Positions 55,171 to 64,000 of a stretch of DNA of 64,000 nucleotides are shown here, piece by piece; within the stretch, counting starts at the first letter, position 1, and every line of letters begins with the position of its first letter. Below the pieces are notes generated by a model, which did not search any database, was not told where the DNA came from, and saw only the letters and a program-made list of their open reading frames with translations. The stretch is taken from contig NZ_NBIM01000008.1 of assembly GCF_002242685.1 (NCBI RefSeq), positions 62,001 to 126,000 of the forward strand. Direction: 5' to 3'. This DNA is from Oceanimonas doudoroffii (GTDB lineage Bacteria; Pseudomonadota; Gammaproteobacteria; Enterobacterales; Aeromonadaceae). Position numbers and translations under genes: made by a program.

Positions 55171-56104
55171 GCCCCTGGCGATTTTTCTGATGGGGCCGAC
55201 CGCCTCGGGCAAGACCGGTCTGGCGATGGAGTTGTGCCGTCAGCTGCCCTGCGACATTATCAGCGTCGATTCGGCACTGGTGTATAAAGGCATGAACATC
55301 GGCACCGCCAAGCCCACCGCCGAGGAGCTGGTGGCCACGCCACACCGGCTGATCGATCTTATCGATCCGGCCGAGGCCTATTCTGCCGCCGACTTTCGCC
55401 GGGATGCGCTGGCTGCCATGACGGAAGTCACCCAGGCCGGCCGTATTCCGCTGCTGGTAGGGGGCACCATGCTCTATTTCAAGGCCCTGCTGGAAGGCCT
55501 GTCGCCCTTGCCGGCGGCCGACCCCGATGTGCGCACCGGCATCGAGCGTGAGGCCGCCGAGCGAGGCTGGGAGGCCCTGCATCAGGAGCTGGCGCGCATT
55601 GACCCGGTGTCGGCGGCGCGCATTCATCCCAACGATCCCCAGCGGCTGTCCCGGGCACTGGAGGTTTTTCGCATTTCCGGTAAAACGCTCACAGAATTGA
55701 CCGAGTGCAAGGGTGATCCCTTGCCTTACAAAGTGTTACAGTTTGCCATCGCACCCGCCGAACGGGCCGAGCTGCACCGGCGCATTAACGAGCGCTTTCG
55801 GCTGATGCTGGAGCAGGGATTTGAACATGAGGTGCGGGCCCTGTATGAGCGCGGCGATCTGCATGCCGGCCTGCCCTCCATTCGCTGCGTGGGCTACCGG
55901 CAAATGTGGGATTACCTGAGCGGCGTTGTCGGCTATGATGAAATGGTCGAACGGGGCATGGCCGCTACCCGCCAGCTGGCCAAGCGGCAGCTAACCTGGC
56001 TGCGCGGCTGGCCCGAGCTGACCTGGCTGGACACAGACGACAAGGACGTCTGCCGGCAACTGGTCGAACGAGTCCGGCGGGCTCATAATCAAACAAAACA
56101 ATAA
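55160..56104 (+). CDS. miaA: tRNA dimethylallyltransferase MiaA
   Basis: A 314-residue MiaA. The P-loop GPTASGKT is at residues 12-19, [16 protein letters not shown] follows, and [13 protein letters not shown] is in the C-terminal half. It adds a dimethylallyl group to A37 of tRNAs reading UNN codons. The start overlaps mutL by 11 nt, and hfq follows after 36 nt, an order kept from E. coli. Confidence 0.97.
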   Translation: MGTEPLAIFLMGPTASGKTGLAMELCRQLPCDIISVDSALVYKGMNIGTAKPTAEELVATPHRLIDLIDPAEAYSAADFRRDALAAMTEVTQAGRIPLLVGGTMLYFKALLEGLSPLPAADPDVRTGIEREAAERGWEALHQELARIDPVSAARIHPNDPQRLSRALEVFRISGKTLTELTECKGDPLPYKVLQFAIAPAERAELHRRINERFRLMLEQGFEHEVRALYERGDLHAGLPSIRCVGYRQMWDYLSGVVGYDEMVERGMAATRQLAKRQLTWLRGWPELTWLDTDDKDVCRQLVERVRRAHNQTKQ

Positions 56105-56140
56105 TAACTTTTCACTATTACAAAAGATAAGGACAAAAAA

Positions 56141-56407
56141 ATGGCTAAGGGGCAATCACTGCAGGATCCGTTTCTGAACGCACTGCGACGGGAGCGGGTA
56201 CCTGTCTCCATCTATCTGGTCAACGGCATCAAGCTGCAGGGTCAGGTTGAGTCTTTTGATCAATTTGTGATCCTGCTGAAAAACACCGTCAGCCAAATGG
56301 TTTACAAGCACGCCATTTCCACCGTGGTTCCGGCCCGTCCGGTGCACCACCTGACATCCCCCGGCGGCAGTCAGGAACAGGCCGACAGCGAGCAAGGTCA
56401 GGATTGA
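56141..56407 (+). CDS. hfq: RNA chaperone Hfq
   Basis: An 88-residue Hfq. Sm1 is at about residues 20-45 ([20 protein letters not shown]) and Sm2 is [14 protein letters not shown]. The N-terminal [13 protein letters not shown] forms the proximal-face RNA site. A short Ser/Glu/Gln-rich tail replaces the longer one of E. coli (102 residues). It forms hexamers that pair small RNAs with mRNAs. It stands 72 nt before hflX, and a GC-rich inverted sequence near 56432-56448 in that gap may partly terminate the transcript. Confidence 0.97.
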   Translation: MAKGQSLQDPFLNALRRERVPVSIYLVNGIKLQGQVESFDQFVILLKNTVSQMVYKHAISTVVPARPVHHLTSPGGSQEQADSEQGQD

Positions 56408-56479
56408 GTCTAATTTTCCCCATCATGCAAGGCCGCGCCGCGGCCGGTGCCGCAGTAGCCGAAAGACGGAGGAACCCCT

Positions 56480-57766
56480 TTGTTTGAGCGTTATCAGGGT
56501 GGTGAGTCCGCCATTTTGGTTCATATCAATTTTACCGACGACAGCGAACGGGAAGATCTGGAAGAGCTGAAGTTACTGGCGGACTCCGCCGGCGTGACCA
56601 CCTGCGCGGTGGTTACTTCCAGCCGGGCTGCGCCCCAGTCCAAGTTCTTTATCGGCACCGGCAAGGTAGAAGAGCTGTCGTCGCTGGTGCACATGCAACA
56701 GGCCGACGTGGTGATCTTCAACCACAGTTTGTCGCCGGCCCAGGAGCGTAACCTGGAGCGGGAAGTGAAATGCCGAGTGCTTGACCGCACCGGCCTGATC
56801 CTCGATATCTTCGCCCAACGTGCCCGTACCCACGAGGGCAAGCTGCAGGTGGAACTGGCCCAGTTGCGCCACCTCTCCACCCGGCTGGTGCGAGGATGGA
56901 CCCACCTGGAGCGTCAAAAGGGCGGTATCGGCCTGCGTGGCCCGGGTGAAACCCAGCTGGAAACCGACCGCCGGCTGTTGCGCGAGCGCATCAAGTACAT
57001 TCTTAAGCGACTGGAAAAGGTGTCTCGTCAGCGTGAGCAGGGGCGTCGTGCGCGTCAACGCAACGAGATTCCAACCCTGTCTTTGGTGGGCTATACCAAC
57101 GCCGGCAAGTCGACCCTGTTTAACCGTTTGACCCAGTCCGACGTCTATGCGGCGGATCAGCTGTTTGCCACCCTGGATCCCACCCTGCGCAAGATCGAAT
57201 TACCCGATGCCGGCCCGGTCATTCTGGCCGACACCGTGGGCTTTATTCGTCATCTGCCCCACGACCTGGTGGCGGCCTTCAAGGCTACCCTGCAGGAAAC
57301 CCGGGACGCGGATCTGCTGTTGCACGTGGTGGACTGCGCCGATGAACAGATGCGCGACAACATCGACGAGGTCAACTCGGTACTCGAGCAGATCGAGGCC
57401 GACGAGATTCCGGTGCTGATGGTGTACAACAAGATCGACAAGCTGGATCCGCCCGAGCCACGCATCGAACGGGATGATGAAGGCAATCCCCGGGCGGTGT
57501 GGGTGTCGGCGCAACAGGGACTGGGTATTGACGGTCTGCTGAATGCACTGAATGAGCGGCTGGCAGGGACCCTGGTGGAACATCGGCTGACCCTGCCGCC
57601 GTCGGCATCCCGGCTGCGCAGCCGGCTTTACGCCCTGAACGGCGTGGTGGCCGAGTCCTTTGGCGAGCAGGGTGAATTCGTGGTCGACATTCGCTTGCAG
57701 CAGGCCGACTGGCATCGCCTGCTCAAGCAGGAAGGTGACCGCCTGCAAGGCTTTGTAAGCGATTGA
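56480..57766 (+). CDS. hflX: Ribosome-splitting GTPase HflX, TTG start
   Basis: A 428-residue HflX. The N-terminal domain and helical linker (QRARTHEGKLQVELAQLRHL, GGIGLRGPGETQLETDRR) precede the G domain, with G1 GYTNAGKST at 204-212 and G3 DTVG at 251-254. It splits stalled 70S ribosomes, notably after heat stress. The only start that gives the family N-terminus (MFERYQGGESAILVHI) is TTG at 56480, with GGAGG at 56468-56472 7 nt upstream. A weak start codon would lower yield relative to its neighbours. Confidence 0.96.
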   Translation: MFERYQGGESAILVHINFTDDSEREDLEELKLLADSAGVTTCAVVTSSRAAPQSKFFIGTGKVEELSSLVHMQQADVVIFNHSLSPAQERNLEREVKCRVLDRTGLILDIFAQRARTHEGKLQVELAQLRHLSTRLVRGWTHLERQKGGIGLRGPGETQLETDRRLLRERIKYILKRLEKVSRQREQGRRARQRNEIPTLSLVGYTNAGKSTLFNRLTQSDVYAADQLFATLDPTLRKIELPDAGPVILADTVGFIRHLPHDLVAAFKATLQETRDADLLLHVVDCADEQMRDNIDEVNSVLEQIEADEIPVLMVYNKIDKLDPPEPRIERDDEGNPRAVWVSAQQGLGIDGLLNALNERLAGTLVEHRLTLPPSASRLRSRLYALNGVVAESFGEQGEFVVDIRLQQADWHRLLKQEGDRLQGFVSD

Positions 57767-57828
57767 TTGCCTGATCGATTAATTGCTTGGTAGAGTTGTT
57801 TTCATAAACCAGAAAGACGGAGATACAA

Positions 57829-58998
57829 ATGGCTTGGAACGAGCCTGGAAATGGTGGCAAAGACCGTGATCCCTGGGGGAATGACGGCAAGCATCAGGGT
57901 CCGCCGGATCTGGACAAGGTGATTCGCAACCTCAGCGGAAAACTGGGCGGTCTGCTTGGCGGCCGTGGCTCCGGCAGTGGCGGTGGTGGCATCGGCTCCT
58001 TTGGGGTAACGGTGGCGCTGGTTATCGCCCTGGCGGTGTGGGTGGTCAGTGGCTTCTACACCATAGGTGAAGCCCAGCGGGGCGTGGTGCTGCGCTTTGG
58101 CAAGTTCTACCAGACGGTAGAGCCCGGCCTGAGCTGGAAAGCCACCTTCATCGATCGGGTGTATCCGGTGGACGTGGAAACCGTGCGCTCACTGCCGGCG
58201 TCCGGCTTTATGCTGACCCGGGATGAAAACCTGGTGCGGGTGGAGATGGATGTGCAGTACCGGGTGATCGAGCCCCGGGACTATCTGTTCAACGTCACCA
58301 ACGCCGATGACAGCCTGCATCAGGCCCTCGACAGCGCCCTGCGTTACGTGGTGGGTCACAGCACCATGGACGACGTCCTGACCGTGGGTCGTGAACGGGT
58401 GCGTCAGGAAACCCGTGAGCTGCTGCAGCAGATTATCGAGCCTTACCAGCTGGGTCTGATGATTCTGGATCTTAACTTCCTGCCGGCCCGCCCGCCGGAA
58501 GAGGTAAAGGACGCCTTTGATGACGCCATTGCCGCCCAGGAAGACGAGCAGCGCTTTATTCGGGAAGCCGAGGCCTATGCCCGGGAAATCGAGCCCAAGG
58601 CTCGAGGTCAGGCCCAGCGTCTGTTGCAGGAGGCCGAGGCCTACAAGCAGCAAGTGGCCCTGCGCGCCGAGGGTGAGGTGGCCCGCTTCCGCGAGTTGCT
58701 GCCCCAGTTCGAGCAGCAGCCCGAGCTGACCCGTGAGCGTATCTACCTGGAGACCATGGAAGAGATCTACAGCAAGGTCAACAAAGTGGTGGTGGATACA
58801 CCGGACGGCAACAACAGCCTGATGTATCTGCCTCTCGACAAGCTGATGGCGGAGCAGTCCCGGCGTGAAGCTCAAGTTGATCCCAATGTAATCACCTCCG
58901 ATTACTCGAACTCCAATGTGCCCTCGGGTCAGGACAGCGGCCAGCTTCGGCCGGGCTCCGACAGAACCAGCATTCGTCCGACGTCAGGGAGAAACTAA
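57829..58998 (+). CDS. hflK: FtsH protease modulator HflK
   Basis: A 389-residue HflK. A Gly-rich hydrophilic N-terminus (NDGKHQGPPDL and a GGRGSGSGGGG stretch) precedes one membrane helix at about residues 62-82, then the periplasmic SPFH/PHB domain. A Glu/Gln/Arg-rich coiled-coil region (about 240-310) and a polar tail follow. With HflC it forms a large cage around FtsH in the inner membrane and limits its proteolysis. It is 62 nt after hflX and 3 nt before hflC. Confidence 0.96.
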   Translation: MAWNEPGNGGKDRDPWGNDGKHQGPPDLDKVIRNLSGKLGGLLGGRGSGSGGGGIGSFGVTVALVIALAVWVVSGFYTIGEAQRGVVLRFGKFYQTVEPGLSWKATFIDRVYPVDVETVRSLPASGFMLTRDENLVRVEMDVQYRVIEPRDYLFNVTNADDSLHQALDSALRYVVGHSTMDDVLTVGRERVRQETRELLQQIIEPYQLGLMILDLNFLPARPPEEVKDAFDDAIAAQEDEQRFIREAEAYAREIEPKARGQAQRLLQEAEAYKQQVALRAEGEVARFRELLPQFEQQPELTRERIYLETMEEIYSKVNKVVVDTPDGNNSLMYLPLDKLMAEQSRREAQVDPNVITSDYSNSNVPSGQDSGQLRPGSDRTSIRPTSGRN

Positions 58999-59001
58999 GC
59001 G

Positions 59002-59889
59002 ATGAAAAGATTGTTAATCGTGGTGCTGGCCCTGCTGGCGATACTGCTGTTTTCCTCGGTCTTTGTGGTGGCCGAAGGCGAGCGCGGCATTGTGCTGCAG
59101 TTCGGCAAGGTCAAGCGCGAGCAGGGCTCGGAGCTGCCGGTGGTGTATCAGCCGGGCCTGCACTTCAAGGTGCCGATGATCGATCAGGTGCGCAAGCTGG
59201 ATGCCCGTGTTCAGACCCTGGACGATCAGGTGGATCGTTTTGTGACGTCCGAGAAAAAGGACCTGATCATCGACTCCTACGTGAAGTGGCGCATCGACAA
59301 TTTCGCCCAGTACTACCTGGCCACTGGCGGCGGCAACCGGCTCCAGGCCGAAAGCCTGCTGCGCCGGCGGATCAACAACAGCCTGCGTTCCGAGATCGGT
59401 AGCCGCACCATTCGCGATATCGTCTCCGGAGAGCGGGGCGATGTGATGGAAAGCGCGCTCAAGGGCCTGCTGGAGTCTTCTTCCGAGCTGGGTATCAAGG
59501 TACTGGATGTGCGCATCAAGCAGATCAACCTGCCCACCGAGGTGTCGAACTCCATCTACCAGCGCATGCGCGCCGAGCGGACCGCGGTGGCTCGGGAGCA
59601 CCGCTCCGAGGGTCGTGAGCAGGCCGAAGTGATCAAGGCCGAGGCCGACCGCCGGGTGACGGTGATGATCGCCGATGCCCAGCGCAACTCCCGCACCCTG
59701 CGTGGTGAAGGGGATGCCGAGGCGGCTAGGATCTACGCGGAGGCCTACGCGGCCGATCCGGAATTCTTCCGCTTTATTCGCAGCCTGGAAGCCTACCGCA
59801 GAAGCTTTGAACAGGGCGGGGACATGATGATCCTCAAGCCCGACGGAGACTTCTTCCGTTACCTGAAGGATCCTGAAGGATCCAGGTGA
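59002..59889 (+). CDS. hflC: FtsH protease modulator HflC
   Basis: A 295-residue HflC. One N-terminal membrane helix (about residues 3-22) precedes the SPFH domain, which starts FVVAEGERGIVLQFGKVKRE. The helical segment REQAEVIKAEADRRVTVMIADAQRNSR and DPEFFRFIRSLEAYR follow. It is the partner of HflK in the FtsH-regulating complex. A terminator follows within 10 nt, ending the long nnr-to-hflC run. Confidence 0.97.
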   Translation: MKRLLIVVLALLAILLFSSVFVVAEGERGIVLQFGKVKREQGSELPVVYQPGLHFKVPMIDQVRKLDARVQTLDDQVDRFVTSEKKDLIIDSYVKWRIDNFAQYYLATGGGNRLQAESLLRRRINNSLRSEIGSRTIRDIVSGERGDVMESALKGLLESSSELGIKVLDVRIKQINLPTEVSNSIYQRMRAERTAVAREHRSEGREQAEVIKAEADRRVTVMIADAQRNSRTLRGEGDAEAARIYAEAYAADPEFFRFIRSLEAYRRSFEQGGDMMILKPDGDFFRYLKDPEGSR

Positions 59890-59892
59890 ACC

Positions 59893-59920
59893 AAAACGCC
59901 CGGCCTCGCCGGGCGTTTTT
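59893..59920 (+). terminator. Rho-independent terminator after hflC
   Basis: AAAACGCCCGGC, loop CTC, GCCGGGCGTTTTT: a 12-bp stem 4 nt after the hflC stop codon. Confidence 0.93.
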
Positions 59921-59987
59921 CATTTTGCGGTAATATTTTCGGCAATCCGGCCGTCCAGCAGTTCCGGCCTTGGTCAAAATTTGGTAG

Positions 59988-61319
<1,332 letters not shown>

Positions 61320-61336
61320 TGCTTCGACGGCTCGCG

Positions 61337-61368
61337 AAAAAAACGCCGGCTCACTGAGCCGGCGTTTT
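61337..61368. terminator. Rho-independent terminator after purA
   Basis: AAAACGCCGGCTCA and TGAGCCGGCGTTTT form a 14-bp stem with a very short loop, 20 nt after purA. A- and T-tracts on both sides allow use by convergent ispB as well. Confidence 0.9.
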
Positions 61369-61390
61369 CGTTGGTGGAGAGGGGCAAGGA

Positions 61391-61417
61391 GTGAGGGGAA
61401 AGAAGCTTACCCCTCAC
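61391..61417. repeat. Inverted repeat GTGAGGGG/CCCCTCAC downstream of ispB
   Basis: A perfect 8-bp inverted repeat with an 11-nt spacer, lying 16 nt past the ispB stop codon on the minus strand. Similar GTGAGG/CCTCAC sequence occurs at 30378-30437 past guaC. Confidence 0.6.
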
Positions 61418-61432
61418 ATTTCACAGCCAGCG

Positions 61433-62407
61433 TCAGCTGGTACGTTCTACCGCCATATGGGCCAGATCCACCAGCGCCGCCTTGTGCTCGGAGTCGGGCA
61501 GCACGCTCAGGGCATCGATGGCCTTCTGTGCCTCTTCCCGGGCGCGCTGGCGGCAGTAATCCAGCGCCTCGGTCTCGACCAGTATGGCCATGATTTCGTC
61601 CAGATGATCCATGCCGGTGCGATTGGCAATGGCGTCGCGAACGCGTTCGCGCTGGGTCGGGGAGCCCTTTTCCATGGCTCGCAGCAGGGGCAGGGTGGGT
61701 TTGCCCTCGGCCAGGTCGTCGCCCACGTTCTTACCCATGTCACTCGCGTCCGAGCTGTAGTCCATGACGTCGTCCATCAGCTGGAAGGCGGTGCCCAGGT
61801 ATTTGCCGTAGTCGAGCATGGCCTGCTCAATGGCCTCGGGCTGGTGGGTCAGCACCGCCGCCAGGCGGGTAGCGGCTTCGAACAGCTTGGCGGTCTTGCA
61901 GTAAATCACCTGCATGTAGCTGGCTTCGGTGGTGTCGGGATCGTTGCAGTTCATCAGCTGCAGCACTTCCCCTTCGGCGATGATATTGGTGGCTTCACTG
62001 AGCAGCTGCATAATGCGCATGCTGTCGAGCTCGGTCATCATCTGAAAGGAGCGGGTGTAGAGGAAGTCGCCCACCAGCACACTGGCGGCATTGCCGAACA
62101 GGGCGTTGGCGGTATCCCGGCCCCGGCGCAACTCGGACTCGTCGACTACGTCGTCGTGCAGCAGGGTGGAGGTATGAATGAATTCGAGCAAGGCTGCGAG
62201 CTTGATGTGATCGTTGCCCTCATAACCCAGGGCCCGGGCCGCCAGCACCGTGAGCATGGGGCGCATGCGCTTGCCGCCGGCGCTGACAATGTAAAAACCC
62301 AGCTGGTTAATCAGGCTGACGTCCGACTGCAGCCGGGTCATGATGAGCTCGTTGACCGCTTGCATGTCTTGCTCGGTCAGTTGTTTGATCCTGTTGATAT
62401 CTACCAT
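61433..62407 (-). CDS. ispB: Octaprenyl diphosphate synthase
   Basis: A 324-residue trans-prenyltransferase. The first Asp-rich motif is at residues 85-89 (LLHDDVVDE) and the second at 212-216 (MDDVMD), with GGKRMRP at 44-50. It extends farnesyl diphosphate with isopentenyl units to make the octaprenyl tail of quinones. The start ATG 62407 gives MVDINRIKQLTEQDMQ. It is divergent from rplU, the E. coli order. Confidence 0.96.
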   Translation of the reverse strand: MVDINRIKQLTEQDMQAVNELIMTRLQSDVSLINQLGFYIVSAGGKRMRPMLTVLAARALGYEGNDHIKLAALLEFIHTSTLLHDDVVDESELRRGRDTANALFGNAASVLVGDFLYTRSFQMMTELDSMRIMQLLSEATNIIAEGEVLQLMNCNDPDTTEASYMQVIYCKTAKLFEAATRLAAVLTHQPEAIEQAMLDYGKYLGTAFQLMDDVMDYSSDASDMGKNVGDDLAEGKPTLPLLRAMEKGSPTQRERVRDAIANRTGMDHLDEIMAILVETEALDYCRQRAREEAQKAIDALSVLPDSEHKAALVDLAHMAVERTS

Positions 62408-62541
62408 AAAGTTATAAGCCGGACGATGCAGTCTGAATTCATTGGTGGTAGGATTTTACACGATTCGTCAAAGGGATAAACCTGTCCCGCCGGGCACGGC
62501 CCGCAATGCGGACGGGCATCATTTTTTTGCACCTTCTCCCC

Positions 62542-62570
62542 TTGTCTCGGGGGATCAATTTGCGTACAAT
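62542..62570 (+). promoter_or_regulatory. Promoter of rplU-rpmA
   Basis: TTGTCT at 62542-62547, a 17-nt spacer and TACAAT at 62565-62570, followed by a GC-rich discriminator. It lies about 70 nt before rplU, as expected for a ribosomal-protein operon. Confidence 0.7.
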
Positions 62571-62641
62571 GCGCGGCCATTGTAGAACAGTTTTAGTGCA
62601 CGGCCCTCTGGGGAAAAAGTGCCATATTCGGAGTTAAAATC

Positions 62642-62953
62642 ATGTACGCGGTAATCCAAAGCGGCGGAAAACAGCACCGTGTAGCCGAAGGCCAAGTTGT
62701 TCGTCTGGAAAAGCTGGACGTGGAAACCGGCGCAGCTGTCGAATTCGACAAAGTGCTGATGGTGGCCCAAGGTGAAGACGTTAAAGTAGGTGTACCCTAC
62801 GTTGATGGCAGCAAGGTAACTGCAGAAGTAGTTGCTCATGGTCGTGGCAAAAAGGTCAAGATCGTCAAGTTCCGTCGTCGTAAGCACTCTCGCAAACAGC
62901 AGGGTCACCGTCAGTGGTTCACTGAAGTGAAGATCACTGGTATCAGCGCCTAA
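62642..62953 (+). CDS. rplU: 50S ribosomal protein L21
   Basis: A 103-residue L21 starting [18 protein letters not shown], with the basic segment [25 protein letters not shown] that binds 23S rRNA. GGAG lies upstream of the ATG. It is 17 nt before rpmA in the standard rplU-rpmA operon, with strong codon bias towards highly expressed genes. Confidence 0.98.
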   Translation: MYAVIQSGGKQHRVAEGQVVRLEKLDVETGAAVEFDKVLMVAQGEDVKVGVPYVDGSKVTAEVVAHGRGKKVKIVKFRRRKHSRKQQGHRQWFTEVKITGISA

Positions 62954-62970
62954 GAGAGGAGTTAAGTTCC

Positions 62971-63228
62971 ATGGCACACAAAAAAGCAGGCGGCTCTACT
63001 CGTAACGGTCGCGACTCAGAAAGCAAACGCCTTGGTGTAAAGCGTTACGGTGGTGAATCTGTCCTGGCGGGCAACATCATCGTTCGTCAGCGCGGCACCA
63101 AGTTCCACGCCGGCGACAACGTTGGCCTGGGCAAGGACCACACCCTGTTCGCCAAAGCCGATGGCAAGGTGAAGTTTGAGGTTAAAGGTCCCCAGAACCG
63201 CAAGTTCGTAAGCATTGTAACCGAATAA
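62971..63228 (+). CDS. rpmA: 50S ribosomal protein L27
   Basis: An 85-residue L27 starting [20 protein letters not shown], the flexible tail that reaches the peptidyl-transferase centre. There is no cleavable N-terminal extension of the Firmicutes type. RVKRYGGE-like and [11 protein letters not shown] segments are conserved. A strong ribosome-binding site, AGAGGAG, precedes it, and a terminator follows. Confidence 0.98.
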   Translation: MAHKKAGGSTRNGRDSESKRLGVKRYGGESVLAGNIIVRQRGTKFHAGDNVGLGKDHTLFAKADGKVKFEVKGPQNRKFVSIVTE

Positions 63229-63247
63229 GTTACAGGCAGAACTACTT

Positions 63248-63276
63248 AAAAGCCCCGCCAACCGGCGGGGCTTTTT
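63248..63276 (+). terminator. Rho-independent terminator after rpmA
   Basis: AAAAGCCCCGCC, loop AACC, GGCGGGGCTTTTT: a 12-bp stem 20 nt after the rpmA stop codon. Confidence 0.93.
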
Positions 63277-63305
63277 GCTTTAATAAAGGCACGTTCGGCA
63301 TGTGA

Positions 63306-64000
<695 letters not shown>

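Overview
The window reads as chromosomal DNA of a GC-rich gammaproteobacterium. The gene set and order (prkB-yheU-yheT, slyD/slyX/fkpA, groESL-epmB-efp, epmA-mscM-psd-rsgA-orn-tRNA-Gly, queG/nnr-tsaE-amiB-mutL-miaA-hfq-hflXKC-purA, ispB/rplU-rpmA-obgE) fit an Aeromonadales-type genome such as Oceanimonas, Oceanisphaera or Zobellella. The genus is an inference from style and gene order. No insertion sequence, prophage or CRISPR array was seen.

Region 1 (1-9.95 kb) matches the E. coli prkB-yheU-yheT-yheS-yheV-slyD neighbourhood. Extra genes are interleaved: a LysE-type exporter, an acyltransferase with a LysR regulator, rlmJ, a TIGR02444-type protein and an AraC-like gene. The kefB/kefG genes expected in E. 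coli are absent.

Region 2 (10.1-17.8 kb) is the main accessory block. It lies between slyD and slyX, which are near neighbours in E. coli. A LysR regulator precedes a Ugp/Mal-type ABC importer (two permeases, binding protein, ATPase) with a PHP-family metallohydrolase and a HAD phosphatase embedded between the importer genes. I read it as an import-and-hydrolyse pathway for an unidentified small, possibly phosphate-ester, substrate. It is the best candidate here for an undescribed system.

Region 3 (17.8-23.6 kb) holds slyX with a WD40 lipoprotein gene, an FKBP lipoprotein (FkpA-like), a GIY-YIG protein, a SIMPL protein, a stand-alone DsbD N-terminal domain, fxsA and a MATE exporter. A repeat-rich intergenic stretch lies before the MATE gene.

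Region 4 (23.6-43.7 kb) starts with groESL behind a heat-shock promoter. Next come a periplasmic molybdopterin-fold protein paired with a catalytically degenerate GGDEF-EAL membrane protein, and the EF-P set (epmB, efp, epmA). guaC has a terminator-like hairpin in its leader. A TonB receptor and an AraC regulator are divergent with a Fur-like box between them. The rsgA-psd-mscM-LysR operon and orn close the region.

Region 5 (43.8-50 kb) has four identical tRNA-Gly(GCC) genes followed by putA and a convergent Lrp-family regulator. In E. coli the tRNA-Gly cluster sits directly beside queG, so putA and its presumed regulator look inserted there.

Region 6 (50-64 kb) is the conserved nnr-tsaE-amiB-mutL-miaA-hfq-hflX-hflK-hflC run, then purA, ispB, rplU-rpmA and the 5' part of obgE, which runs off the right edge. 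prkB runs off the left edge.
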